Of a stretch of 64,000 nt of DNA, positions 39,179 through 49,398 are shown one piece after another. Made by a program: the position numbers and the translations under genes. This DNA is from Ruminococcus sp. GTDB lineage: Bacteria; Bacillota; Clostridia; Oscillospirales; Ruminococcaceae. Under the pieces are notes generated by a model. The model was not told where the DNA came from. It saw only the letters and a program-made list of their open reading frames with translations, and did no database searches. How positions within the stretch are numbered: position 1 is the first letter of the stretch; each line of letters begins with the position of its first letter. The DNA lies in the NCBI GenBank assembly GCA_024697545.1, contig JAILFN010000053.1, positions 1 through 64,000 on the forward strand. The letters are read 5' to 3'.

Positions 39179-42100
39179 ATGGCGATTGAATGGACTGATG
39201 AACAGGCTGCTGCGATAGCAACTATCGACAGGGGAGTTGTAGTTCCCGCTGCGGCAGGAAGCGGAAAAACGGCAGTGCTCATAGAACGCACTGTGCGTAT
39301 GCTTGAAGACCCCGACCCCAAGACAGGCTGCCCCGCGGAAAAGCTGCTTGCCGTTACATTTACAAAGCAGGCGGCGGCGCAGATGAAGCGAAAGCTGCGT
39401 CAGGCTTTGCTTGACAGGATAGTTGTGCTCGGCGACAGCGATCTTAGGCAGAGAAAGTGGCTGGAGACCCAGCATGAGATGCTGGAGCTTGCAAACATAA
39501 GCACGATAGATTCCTTCTGCTATGAGATAGTGAAGAACAACATCGACGAGTTTGATTACCGTAACGGTCTGAAGATCGCCGATGAAACTGAGGCAAAGGC
39601 TATCATAGATGAAGCCGCAAGGCTTGCCGTTGAGCAGCTGCGGAGGGAACATCCCGAAAAAGCAGAGCTGCTGACCGACGCTTTCTCAAACAAGGACGAC
39701 TCCGCGCTTTTGGGGCAGATCTGCGAGCTGCGCGATTTCCTGCGCTCCCTCGCGTTCCCCGAAAAATGGATCGACGAAACGCAGAAGAAGCTTTCGAGCA
39801 GAGCCTACGCCGACAGCTGCGCCGCAAAGATCATGGATCATATGCGTGAGCAGATAGATAAGGCTGAAAAGTTCGAGGAGATGGCAGAGACTGTCGCGCA
39901 TGATATGCTGGCGAAAAAATACCTGGAGCTCGCCTGCGATAACCGCGAGCGTATACTTGATATCATAAAGGCGCTGGACAACGGCAGTTGGGAGCAGCTT
40001 TTTGATGTCACACGCTTCGATTCACTCGGCAGGCTCACAAAGCCGCCGATGAAGGGTCTTGACCCGGAAGCCGCCGCCAACGAGGAGCATCTTTACGAGC
40101 AGTTCAGCCTGCTGTTCAACGGCTTAAAGGCTCCGATCACGGCGATCAAAAAGGAAGTTGACCTGGTCGGCAGGGATATTTACGAACCCATGCAGTCCTC
40201 GGCGCTTATATTCTCCGCACTCATCGAAGCCGTCAGACTGCTTGAGAAAAATGCCGCCGAAATGAAGATCGAGCGGGGCATATCTGATTTCTCCGACATC
40301 GCCCGTATGGCGCTCGACCTGCTGGTAGTCAGCGAAGACGGCGTGCCTAAAAGAACGCCCTTAGCCGAGCGCATAGTATCAGAGGACACCTACCGTGTCA
40401 TGATGATAGATGAATATCAGGACGTCAACAATCTTCAGGAGACCATATTCCGCGCCATTTCAAAGACCACAGATCTGAACGTTCTCGGCTCCAACGTGTT
40501 TGTCGTGGGCGACCGCAAGCAGTCGATATACCGCTTCCGACAGTCAAATCCGAGGCTCTTCTCAAAAGCCGTCGGCGATGCGGATGACCCCGAAAAGCCG
40601 TGGCTCAAAAAAATAAGCCTCACCCAAAATTTCCGCAGCAGAAAAGTCGTTATCGACTTTGTCAATGCGATCTTCGGCACACTCATGAGCGAAGAGATCG
40701 GCGAGGTGACTTATTCGGGCAGCGAGCTGCTGCGCTTCGGCGCTCAGTTTGCGGGTGAAGATCAGCCCTGCGAGGTCATGCTCATCGAAGAACCCGAGGA
40801 GTTCGATGATGACGAGCTGAAATACCTGAGCTTCGGCATCGAAGAACTTGTGGTGGCGAACAAGATACGCGAAATGCTGGAAAATGGCGTTATGGTCTCG
40901 GACGATATGACGCTCAGGAAAGCGCGTCCATCGGACTTCTGCGTGCTGACGCGCTCGAACGACAGCTGCGGGAAGATCGCCGACGCGCTGAGATATGTGG
41001 GTCTGAAAGCCAAAAACGAACAGAGCGACGGCTACATCGGCTCACGCGAGATCATGATAATGATAAGCCTGCTGCGGGTCATCGACGACCCGATCAAGGA
41101 CACCGATATGGCGACCGTGATGGGGTCGCCGATAATGGGCTTCACCGCCGACGACCTCGCAAGGCTTCGCATACGCGGCAGGGAAGTTCTCGCCGAAGAA
41201 GCAAAGGAGGGCGAGACCGCTGCTAAAAACATGGGTCTGCGGCTTATCATAAACCGCGCCGCAAAGAGTGAAGATGCCGACGAAAAGGAAAGCCGCCGCA
41301 TTGAGCTTTCCGATGAGACTTTGCAGGAAAAGTGCGTGAAAGCGGATCAGCTGCTGCGTCAGCTGGAGTTTTACGCCGTGAGCCTGCCGCTCGATATGCT
41401 CATCACAAAGATATACGACGAGACAGGCTTTCTCGCTTCCGCGAGCGCTTTTGAGGATCCCCGCCAGCGCAGGGCGAATCTGCGGCTTCTGGTGCAGTAC
41501 GCCGCAGCCTATGAGAAGAATTATTCCGGCGGCATAGCGGGATTTTTGAGCTACCTCAGCAGGATCTCGGAATCGGGCAAGGATTTCAGGCAGGCGGTGA
41601 CGACCTCCGGCGGCGAGGATTCCGTCAACGTCATGACCGAACACAGATCAAAGGGTCTGGAATTCCCGTTCGTGATAATGGCGAAGATGAACACCCGATT
41701 CAGCGGCATGGATATCTCAAAGAAGGTGCTGCTAAATGAGTATGAGGGCGCGGGACTGAAGTATTACAGGCACGACAAGCTCATGACCGTCGATACCGTC
41801 GGGCGGCTCGCGCTGAAAAAGAATGTCATATCAGAGCAGCTCAGCGAGGAGATGCGCCTGCTTTACGTCGCCCTGACCCGTGCCAAGGAAAAGTTGATAC
41901 TACCGTTTTTCCTGACGAAGAGTACATCGACTGCGGGCGGCATGAAGGCGGCGTTAGCTGATCTTGCCAACGCCATCAGTTCGGCGGGCGGGGTAAACAG
42001 CCGCATACTTTTTGATTGCCACACCGCTTCGGAATGGCTCGCCGCATTCCTCATGCAGTCCGACTTCAACTACCCGCTGCTCGAAGCTATCGGGCTGGAG

Positions 42101-42934
42101 GACATGGCGCCTGAGCTTGCGGCACTTGCGAGATACGAGCCTGAAACAAAGCCGTCGCTCATATGGTCGTTCCCGAAGCTTTCGGAGCTTAAACGTTATG
42201 CTGAAGCACGAGAGACTTTTGTTCAGGGCAAGCCGCAGCCTGAGCTTGTCGGGCAGCTTGTTGAAAAGTATTCACGGAAATATCACGGCGAAGGCAAGGC
42301 GGCAGCTTCAAAACGCACCGTGACCGAGATCGTCGCCGAGATGCGCCGCGAGGAAAGCTCGGACGAAAAGACCGACCACAGCTTCTTCCCGCAGCTCGGC
42401 AGCCTTACCGAAGAAGCGGGCAGGCTGACAGCCGCGCAGCGCGGCACATTCACCCACCTGTTCATGGAGCTTGCCGATTACGACCTTGCGGAAAAGAACG
42501 TCAGTGCCGAGATCGAAAGGCTTCTTGTGGCAGGCAGAATGTCCCCCGCAGAGGCGGGCGGCATTTACACCAACGCGGTGAAGCACTTTTTCGAGAGCGA
42601 TCTTTACCGCCGCATGAAAGCCTCCGACGATATCCGCCGCGAGATGAAATTCATGGTATCGGCTGAGGACGCGGGGCTTTATGAGAAGTTCGGCAAGTAC
42701 ATAGACAGGAGCGGTATGCTCCAGGGTGTCTGCGACTGCATTTTCCGCGAGCCCGACGGTTATGTGCTGGTGGACTACAAGACCGACGGCTTTACAGACA
42801 TCTCCCAGCTCGACACCTATCACACGCAGCTGGAGCTTTACAGGTCGGCGCTTGAACTCATTCTTCCGATGCCCGTCAAGGCGTGCTATATCTATTCATT
42901 CAAGCTCGCTGAGGGCAAGGAGATCACGCTGTAA
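39179..42934 (+). CDS. addA: ATP-dependent helicase/nuclease subunit A
   Basis: UvrD-like VVPAAAGSGKTAVLIERTVRML, MMIDEYQDVNNLQE, VVGDRKQSIYRFRQSNPRLF; C-terminal nuclease GVCDCIFREPDGYVLVDYKTD. Confidence 0.96.
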   Translation: MAIEWTDEQAAAIATIDRGVVVPAAAGSGKTAVLIERTVRMLEDPDPKTGCPAEKLLAVTFTKQAAAQMKRKLRQALLDRIVVLGDSDLRQRKWLETQHEMLELANISTIDSFCYEIVKNNIDEFDYRNGLKIADETEAKAIIDEAARLAVEQLRREHPEKAELLTDAFSNKDDSALLGQICELRDFLRSLAFPEKWIDETQKKLSSRAYADSCAAKIMDHMREQIDKAEKFEEMAETVAHDMLAKKYLELACDNRERILDIIKALDNGSWEQLFDVTRFDSLGRLTKPPMKGLDPEAAANEEHLYEQFSLLFNGLKAPITAIKKEVDLVGRDIYEPMQSSALIFSALIEAVRLLEKNAAEMKIERGISDFSDIARMALDLLVVSEDGVPKRTPLAERIVSEDTYRVMMIDEYQDVNNLQETIFRAISKTTDLNVLGSNVFVVGDRKQSIYRFRQSNPRLFSKAVGDADDPEKPWLKKISLTQNFRSRKVVIDFVNAIFGTLMSEEIGEVTYSGSELLRFGAQFAGEDQPCEVMLIEEPEEFDDDELKYLSFGIEELVVANKIREMLENGVMVSDDMTLRKARPSDFCVLTRSNDSCGKIADALRYVGLKAKNEQSDGYIGSREIMIMISLLRVIDDPIKDTDMATVMGSPIMGFTADDLARLRIRGREVLAEEAKEGETAAKNMGLRLIINRAAKSEDADEKESRRIELSDETLQEKCVKADQLLRQLEFYAVSLPLDMLITKIYDETGFLASASAFEDPRQRRANLRLLVQYAAAYEKNYSGGIAGFLSYLSRISESGKDFRQAVTTSGGEDSVNVMTEHRSKGLEFPFVIMAKMNTRFSGMDISKKVLLNEYEGAGLKYYRHDKLMTVDTVGRLALKKNVISEQLSEEMRLLYVALTRAKEKLILPFFLTKSTSTAGGMKAALADLANAISSAGGVNSRILFDCHTASEWLAAFLMQSDFNYPLLEAIGLEDMAPELAALARYEPETKPSLIWSFPKLSELKRYAEARETFVQGKPQPELVGQLVEKYSRKYHGEGKAAASKRTVTEIVAEMRREESSDEKTDHSFFPQLGSLTEEAGRLTAAQRGTFTHLFMELADYDLAEKNVSAEIERLLVAGRMSPAEAGGIYTNAVKHFFESDLYRRMKASDDIRREMKFMVSAEDAGLYEKFGKYIDRSGMLQGVCDCIFREPDGYVLVDYKTDGFTDISQLDTYHTQLELYRSALELILPMPVKACYIYSFKLAEGKEITL

Positions 42935-42963
42935 GAAGGCGGCGTTGGCTGCCGAAAACAATT

Positions 42964-42992
42964 CAGACCGTCCGTTTTGCGCGGGCGGTCTG
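42964..42992. terminator. Hairpin between convergent genes
   Basis: CAGACCGTCCG-7 nt-CGGGCGGTCTG. Confidence 0.7.
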
Positions 42993-43010
42993 ATGTTTAT
43001 TATTCGGCTG

Positions 43011-43817
43011 TCAGCTTCTGCTGCTGCCCGATGTACGGCTGCCTGATACGGGCGGTGTCGTATCGTTGTCGGTGATCTGCTGCTCCTGACAGCTTATCGA
43101 GCAGGGATCGAGCGCCTGCGGGAAAAACTCGCCGGCAGGGAAGCTCATCTTGTCAAACAGCTCGCAGGGGCTGTCGGTGTTGGTCGAGCATTCCTTTGCG
43201 GGCATACAGTAGTCGTAGCTGGGTACCATCAGAGGTACGGGACGCGCCAGCTGTATTATCGCGAACAGACCTATGGTGATGTAGATAGGACGCGCGCCGG
43301 CCGCAGGTACTTCCCCCAGGCTTGCCGCAAGGCAGACAGGGGGCGCAAGATTTACCGAAGCCACAGGCAGGGTGCAAACGTCGCAGGAACAGCAGGCACA
43401 GCCGCTCGTTGCGTTCTCCTGCACGGCGGGGGCAGTCTCGTCAGAGCTGAAACGTATGCTGTTCGCATCGCTGCCGAAAAGTATCACCCGCTTTGAAAAG
43501 GTCGAGGTGCCGTATACTATCGTGGGCGGTGTGACACCCGTCTGGTGCGCTTCGATCTCGGAGTTGAAATTGTAAGTAAGATCGACGGTGTAGAATCCCC
43601 TGTTGAACGGCACGGGGTCGATCACGAAGTTTACGTCCGAAACGCTGATGTTCTTTACCTTGATGTAGGAAGCGTCGGTGATCGTCTGCTCATCCTCCGC
43701 GTCCACGGTAAAGAGCAGATCTTCAAGACAGTCCTGCGAGCTGCATGAGTCGAAGATCCGCATGGCGTCGATGCAGCAAGCCTCTTTGAATTGTCTGGCA
43801 GATAAGTTGTCACTCAT
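43011..43817 (-). CDS. Cysteine-rich hypothetical protein
   Basis: ACCIDAMRIFDSCSSQDCLEDLLFTV, GCACCSCDVCTLP; RBS AGGAGG before ATG. Confidence 0.8.
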   Translation of the reverse strand: MSDNLSARQFKEACCIDAMRIFDSCSSQDCLEDLLFTVDAEDEQTITDASYIKVKNISVSDVNFVIDPVPFNRGFYTVDLTYNFNSEIEAHQTGVTPPTIVYGTSTFSKRVILFGSDANSIRFSSDETAPAVQENATSGCACCSCDVCTLPVASVNLAPPVCLAASLGEVPAAGARPIYITIGLFAIIQLARPVPLMVPSYDYCMPAKECSTNTDSPCELFDKMSFPAGEFFPQALDPCSISCQEQQITDNDTTPPVSGSRTSGSSRS

Positions 43818-43904
43818 AAAAAGCTCCTCCTTATAGTTTTATTATGACCTATGTAGCGTCATTAGTACATTCTATTCGGAAAGGCGCGATTATGTGCAGG
43901 ATAG

Positions 43905-43933
43905 TTGACAAATCCTCTGCGATAAAGTATAAT
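43905..43933 (+). promoter_or_regulatory. sigma-A promoter
   Basis: TTGACA-17 nt-TATAAT. Confidence 0.85.
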
Positions 43934-43962
43934 TAGTATAATGAGATCAAGGGAGTGATAGT

Positions 43963-44814
43963 ATGCGTATAGCGGCTATGGGCGATATCCACGGCAATCA
44001 TATAGCGCTTGAAGCGTGCATGAAATGGGTGTACAGGAATAATATCGACGGGATAGCTTTTCTCGGCGACTATATCTCCGACTGTCCCTATCCAGAAAAA
44101 ACTATGCGTATAATAAGGAATATCCCCGATGCCTTCAGGACATGGTTCGTCCGCGGCAACCGTGAGGATTATATGCTGGATCACCGCTATAACCTCACCG
44201 AGGAATGGCGAAGGGGCTCATCTCGGTCGGGCTCGCTGCTTTATACCTATCAGGCGCTCTCGGGCGGTGATATGCGTTTTCTTGAAGCTATGCCGATCGG
44301 CATGGAGGTAAAGCTCGACGGCTATCCGCCGTTTTCCATCTGCCACGGCTCGATGCAGGATAACCGCCGCCTGATATTTCCCGATTCCCCCGATATCGAC
44401 GAGCTTTTTGATGAGTTCATGACTGGCGTGCTCGTCTGCGGGCACTGCCATAAGCCTTATACAGCGACCCGCGGCAGCAAGACTATCATCAATGCGGGCT
44501 CGGTGGGCAACCCCGTTTACGGTCAGAAGGGAGCTTCGATCGTGCTGCTTACATCCGACGGCGGCGAATGGAGCGCCGAGCATATAGAGATACCCTACGA
44601 CAAGGAAGCTCTGATAGAGGAGTTTGAGCAGAGCGGTCTGCTGTACTTTGCCGATGTATGGGCACGGGCATTTATCGCCTCGCTGCGCGATGAGGACGGC
44701 AGGAACTTCAATTACGAATGTGCGACCCTCGTTAAAGAGCTCCGCGCCGAGCAGGATAAAGAGTTTGACGACGAGGATATCTGGCAGGAGGCAGCAAAGA
44801 GGCTTGGCATATGA
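43963..44814 (+). CDS. Metallophosphoesterase family protein
   Basis: MGDIHGNHIALEAC, FLGDYISDCPYPEKT, VRGNRED, VCGHCHKPY, NAGSVGNPV. Confidence 0.93.
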   Translation: MRIAAMGDIHGNHIALEACMKWVYRNNIDGIAFLGDYISDCPYPEKTMRIIRNIPDAFRTWFVRGNREDYMLDHRYNLTEEWRRGSSRSGSLLYTYQALSGGDMRFLEAMPIGMEVKLDGYPPFSICHGSMQDNRRLIFPDSPDIDELFDEFMTGVLVCGHCHKPYTATRGSKTIINAGSVGNPVYGQKGASIVLLTSDGGEWSAEHIEIPYDKEALIEEFEQSGLLYFADVWARAFIASLRDEDGRNFNYECATLVKELRAEQDKEFDDEDIWQEAAKRLGI

Positions 44815-45368
44815 AAAGAAGTAAGGAACTGCTGGGCAGCGTGCGGAATCCTGTCATGATACTCATGTGCGTATTCTTCTGCTCGGGACTGATACTGCTT
44901 TGCATAGCGACCGACCGCTATCTTTTTTCGGAAGAAAAGCAGCAGGCGGCAGAAGCCGCAGCGCCGCCCGAAGTGATAATGGGCTTTCCCGTGCAGGATA
45001 TAAAGGATATGTTCGGCGTTTCCGAGGCTCAGATAGAGGATCTTTTCTGCATCACCGTCACCGATGATATGAAGATCGAGGACTTTGACGGCGATATAGC
45101 AGGGTTCTGGGAGCAATCGCATAACACGCTTACGATAGATTACACAGGCAGCTATGAAGATCTGCTGAAGCTTTGTGACGGCGATCTTGAATACTTCACA
45201 AAGGACGGCATGATACATTATTCCGACGGCTCGGTAAAGCCCGACAATACCATACATATGTATAATGAGTCGTTCTGCTATGTGAACAAGACGCAGTATT
45301 CCTTCACCCGCGTTTACGGACGCATTTACCGCAGCGGTGATGGTTACAGAGTAGAGCTGCGCTTGTAA
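44811..45368 (+). CDS. Hypothetical membrane-anchored protein
   Basis: Single N-terminal TM; ATGA overlap with the upstream gene. Confidence 0.65.
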   Translation: MKRSKELLGSVRNPVMILMCVFFCSGLILLCIATDRYLFSEEKQQAAEAAAPPEVIMGFPVQDIKDMFGVSEAQIEDLFCITVTDDMKIEDFDGDIAGFWEQSHNTLTIDYTGSYEDLLKLCDGDLEYFTKDGMIHYSDGSVKPDNTIHMYNESFCYVNKTQYSFTRVYGRIYRSGDGYRVELRL

Positions 45369-45380
45369 GGAGAAGGTAAT

Positions 45381-46454
45381 ATGGAAAAGAAAAAAGTACT
45401 CGTCGCCATGAGCGGCGGTGTTGACAGCTCTGTGGCGGTCAGGCTGCTGCTTGAGCAGGGCTATGACGCGGCAGGAGCTACAATGCACCTGTATTCAAAC
45501 GAGGATATCGGCATTGAGCGCAGCAAGACCTGCTGCTCGCTCAACGATGTCGAGGACGCGAAGTATGTGGCGCTGAAACTCGGGATAGAACATCATGTCT
45601 TCAATATGTCCGCCGAGTTCAAGCGTTTCGTCATAGATGATTTTGTAGGGACATACCTGCGCGGCGGCACTCCGAATCCCTGCATCGAATGCAACAAGCA
45701 CTTAAAGTTCGGCTGCTTTCTCGAACGCGCAGAGCTTCTCGGCTATGACTATATCGCGACGGGACATTATGTAAGGCGCGAATTTGACGAAGCCTCGGGA
45801 CGCTGGCAGCTTCTGCGCTCGGCAGACAGGGCGAAGGATCAGAGCTATGTGCTTTACGGCATGACGCAGCATCAGCTTTCACACACCCTGTTCCCCGTAA
45901 GCGATATGAACAAGGACGAGATCCGCCGCATAGCGCAGGATAATGAGCTGATAAACGCCGCAAAGCCCGACAGTCAGGACATCTGCTTTATACCCGACGG
46001 CGATTACGCGCGGTTCATAACCGAAGCCGCGGGCGAGCAGCCGCGCGGTGATATCCGCCTGACCGACGGCACGCTGCTCGGTGAGCACAAGGGGCTTATA
46101 CATTACACCATCGGGCAGCGCAAGGGGATAGGCGTGTCCTATTCCGAGCCGCTGTTCGTTGTGGAAAAGGATATGTCTGCTAACACGCTGGTGCTCGGCA
46201 GAGCGCCCGAGCTTGCCCGAAGCTCACTCACCGCCCGCGATGTCAACTTCATCGCCTTCGACAAGCTTGAGGGCGAATACCGCTGCACCGCGCAGACGAG
46301 GTATCATCAGAAGGACGTTCCCTGCACGATATCCCCGCTGCCCGACGGCAGGGTGCAGGTAGACTTCGACACCCCGCATCGTGCGATATCCCCGGGTCAG
46401 GCAGTCGTCTTTTATAACGGCGAATATGTTGTCGGCGGCGGGACGATAGAATAA
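45381..46454 (+). CDS. mnmA: tRNA-specific 2-thiouridylase MnmA
   Basis: [63 protein letters not shown]. Confidence 0.98.
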   Translation: MEKKKVLVAMSGGVDSSVAVRLLLEQGYDAAGATMHLYSNEDIGIERSKTCCSLNDVEDAKYVALKLGIEHHVFNMSAEFKRFVIDDFVGTYLRGGTPNPCIECNKHLKFGCFLERAELLGYDYIATGHYVRREFDEASGRWQLLRSADRAKDQSYVLYGMTQHQLSHTLFPVSDMNKDEIRRIAQDNELINAAKPDSQDICFIPDGDYARFITEAAGEQPRGDIRLTDGTLLGEHKGLIHYTIGQRKGIGVSYSEPLFVVEKDMSANTLVLGRAPELARSSLTARDVNFIAFDKLEGEYRCTAQTRYHQKDVPCTISPLPDGRVQVDFDTPHRAISPGQAVVFYNGEYVVGGGTIE

Positions 46455-46458
46455 AAAC

Positions 46459-46493
46459 AACGGCAAGGCTATATATCAGGCCTTGCCGTTTTG
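46459..46493. terminator. Bidirectional terminator between mnmA and the rRNA methyltransferase gene
   Basis: AACGGCAAGGC...GCCTTGCCGTT. Confidence 0.85.
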
Positions 46494-46508
46494 TGTTATC
46501 TGTGTGTG

Positions 46509-47867
46509 TCAGGTCTTTTCGAGATGTACCACGCACTCCACATGCTCCGTCCTCGGAAACAGATCCGCGGGGGTCACGCTTATTACCCTGTACCCGAGTT
46601 TTTCAAGCTCCGCGCAGTCTCTTGCGGCGGTGGCGGGGTTGCAGGATATCATCACTATCCGCGAGGGGTGCATCTTTGCCATGTATTCCAGCGTGTCGGG
46701 GGTGCAGCCCTTTCTTGCGGGGTCGGCGATGATGACATCGGGCAGCTCGCCGCGGTCGTAAAGCATCTGTGCAGCCCTGCCTGCGTCGGCGCAGATGAAC
46801 TCGGCATTACCGATATCGTTTGCCGCCGCGTTTTCCTTTGCGTTTTCTATCGCCTGTGAAACGACCTCAACACCTATGAGCTTGCCGACCCTGTCAGCCA
46901 TCGAAAGCCCTATCGTGCCCGCACCGCAGTAAAGATCGAGCAGCGTTTCGCTGCCGCCGAGGGATGCTTTTTCCGCCGCAAGACGGTATACCCTCTCGGC
47001 TTGCATCGTGTTTATCTGGTAGAAAGAATGCAGCGATATGGCGATCTTCCGACCGCACATAGTGTCGTGGATACGGTCGCTGCCGAAAAGCGGTACCACA
47101 CTCTCTCCGAGTATCGCGTTTGTGCGGCGGCTGTTTATGTTCAGCAGTACCGACTTTATACCGCTGTATTTCTCGGCGAGGGCTTCTGCCAGCGGTCTGA
47201 AAAGAGCCGCGCATTCGTCGGAGGTGACGACGAGCGCCGCCATTATCTCTCCGCTGTGAACGCCCCGCCTGATGTAGATATGACGCAGCAGTCCCTCGCC
47301 CGTAAGCTCATCGTATGCCGTCACGCCGTGCTCGTTTGCGTAGTCGAGTATGTCCGCGCATATGCCGCAGAATACCTCGGGCAGCAGCGGACAGTCGGAA
47401 GTCTCTATCGCACGGTGGGAACGCCTTGCGTAAAAGCCCGAATAAAGCCGCCCGTTCTCGTCAGCAGATACGGGGAACTGCGCCTTGTTACGGTAACGGT
47501 CGGTCTGCTCGGCGCCGAGAATCCCGCAAAACTCGGGGTGCAGCCCGCCTATGCGTTCAAAAGCGTCGCGGACTATCTGTTCCTTTGCTCTGAGCTCGGC
47601 GGGGTATGTCATGTGACGGAACGAGCAGCCGCCGCATTTGCCGTATATCCCGCAGCCGCTGTTGCAGCGGTCGGGCGATGGCGTTATGATATCGCTGACG
47701 ATGCCGTAGCAGTAGCTTTTTCTGACCTTCACTATTCGGCAGGATATGATGTCGCCCACAGCCGTGAAAGGCACGAAAACCGCAATGCCCTCATGTCTGC
47801 CGACACCGTTTCCCTCGTTTGTAAGAGCCGTGATCTCAAGCTCTATGATGTCATTCTTTTTCAGCAT
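46509..47867 (-). CDS. rlmD: 23S rRNA (uracil-5-)-methyltransferase, RumA/RlmD family
   Basis: TRAM-like N-terminus, CGIYGKCGGCSFRHMTY, LLDLYCGAGTIGLSMAD, IIADPARKGCTPDTLE, RIVMISCNPATAARD. Confidence 0.96.
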   Translation of the reverse strand: MLKKNDIIELEITALTNEGNGVGRHEGIAVFVPFTAVGDIISCRIVKVRKSYCYGIVSDIITPSPDRCNSGCGIYGKCGGCSFRHMTYPAELRAKEQIVRDAFERIGGLHPEFCGILGAEQTDRYRNKAQFPVSADENGRLYSGFYARRSHRAIETSDCPLLPEVFCGICADILDYANEHGVTAYDELTGEGLLRHIYIRRGVHSGEIMAALVVTSDECAALFRPLAEALAEKYSGIKSVLLNINSRRTNAILGESVVPLFGSDRIHDTMCGRKIAISLHSFYQINTMQAERVYRLAAEKASLGGSETLLDLYCGAGTIGLSMADRVGKLIGVEVVSQAIENAKENAAANDIGNAEFICADAGRAAQMLYDRGELPDVIIADPARKGCTPDTLEYMAKMHPSRIVMISCNPATAARDCAELEKLGYRVISVTPADLFPRTEHVECVVHLEKT

Positions 47868-49350
47868 AAAACTCCCTTATCCTGTCCTTGCGCTTTAACA
47901 TAAGCTGAAAATTGTTGTTGTAGTCCTGCGGATATTTGTAGTTGAATATCCTCTCCAGCCGACCGTCTTCCGTGTCGAGCAGCTTTGTAGAGCTGACAGC
48001 GCCCATCGCGAGTATGGTCTGCACTTCTTCCATTATGCAGATGTTGTATACGCTCTCGTGACCGGGTCTTGCCCAGCCGATGTTCTCGAGGTTGTCTACC
48101 ATGTTCTTCTGGCGGTAGAGGTAATAGGGTCTGTACCCCGCAGCCGAGAGCTTTTCGTTCGCATACTCTACCATTTCGGAAGCGGGATTGTCGAACACTT
48201 CGCTCTTTCCGTCCTCCATGTTGAGGTTTGAAGAACGCTTGACCGAAAGGGTGTGTACGGTTATATTCTCGGGCGAGAGTTCTATAAGACCGTCTATCGT
48301 CGCCCTGAAGCTTTCAAGTGTGTCCGAGGGGAGCCCCGCGATGATGTCGGTGTTTATCGTATCAAAGCCCGCCTCACGCGCGGTGCGGAAAGCCTCGTAA
48401 AACAGCTCGGTGCTGTGGCTCCTGCCGATGGTCTTCAGCACCTCATCATTCAGCGTCTGCGGGTTTATCGAGACTCTCGTGCAGCCCTTTTCACGAATGG
48501 CGCTGAGCTTTTCGGCGGTCACGGTGTCGGGGCGGCCCGCTTCTATCGTGTATTCGCGTATCTTTGAGAGGTCAAAGCTTTCCTCAAGGACGGTCATTAT
48601 CCTCGTCAGCTGAGCCGCAGACAGGGTGGTGGGGGTGCCGCCGCCGAAGTATACGCTGTCGGCTGTAAGCCCCAGCTCACGCGCGATCTTTCCCGTGTAA
48701 CGTATCTCGTCGCAGAGGTTCTCGATATAGGGCGGTATCAGCTTCTTGATAGCGCTGCCCTGTGCCGACATCGAGATGAACGAGCAGTAGGAGCAGCGGG
48801 TCGGGCAGAAGGGTATCGAAACATAAAGCCCGAAGCTCTTTCTCCCGCGCCTTGCTGTCTCTTCGAGCAGCGGACGCTGAGTGACGGCGGTTTCCCATGC
48901 TATGCGGCTTTTTTCCTCGCTCACGAGAAAGCTCTCGCGCAGCTTTGCGAAGACTTCATCCTTGCCGCAGCCTGCGTCGGTCAGCTTGTGTACCTGCTTT
49001 ACGGGTCTTACCCCCGTGAGCACGCCCCACTTTGATGATATCCCCGTGAGCTTGCTCATGCAGGTGTACAATTCTTTGGATAGTTCTATCTTGCAGCTGT
49101 CGTCGTTGAAGTCCTTCGGGAAGCGGCAGACCTCGTGCTGCCTCCTGCCGCCCAGCTGAACTTCGACTGAAAGCTCTGTGTCCTCGCCGCCGACTGTCCT
49201 CACCATCATGGCGCAGTCGCCGTCAAAATGCTGCTTCGCTTCGTCTAAGCTCTCGCAGTAGGAAAATTCAAACCTTTCGGCGGGCAGGAAAAGCTTCATC
49301 ACCGCTTCTGTGTCGTATTTAAAATCGTTCCCGACATATATAAGTCGCAT
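47851..49350 (-). CDS. hemZ: Coproporphyrinogen dehydrogenase HemZ-type radical SAM protein
   Basis: LYVSIPFCPTRCSYCSFISMS, VYFGGGTPTTLSAAQL, INPQTLNDEVLKTIGRSHS. Confidence 0.94.
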   Translation of the reverse strand: MRLIYVGNDFKYDTEAVMKLFLPAERFEFSYCESLDEAKQHFDGDCAMMVRTVGGEDTELSVEVQLGGRRQHEVCRFPKDFNDDSCKIELSKELYTCMSKLTGISSKWGVLTGVRPVKQVHKLTDAGCGKDEVFAKLRESFLVSEEKSRIAWETAVTQRPLLEETARRGRKSFGLYVSIPFCPTRCSYCSFISMSAQGSAIKKLIPPYIENLCDEIRYTGKIARELGLTADSVYFGGGTPTTLSAAQLTRIMTVLEESFDLSKIREYTIEAGRPDTVTAEKLSAIREKGCTRVSINPQTLNDEVLKTIGRSHSTELFYEAFRTAREAGFDTINTDIIAGLPSDTLESFRATIDGLIELSPENITVHTLSVKRSSNLNMEDGKSEVFDNPASEMVEYANEKLSAAGYRPYYLYRQKNMVDNLENIGWARPGHESVYNICIMEEVQTILAMGAVSSTKLLDTEDGRLERIFNYKYPQDYNNNFQLMLKRKDRIREFYAEKE

Positions 49351-49398
49351 CGGATCACCTCACATAAAAGGGCGCACCGTAAGCACGCCCGCATGGTA

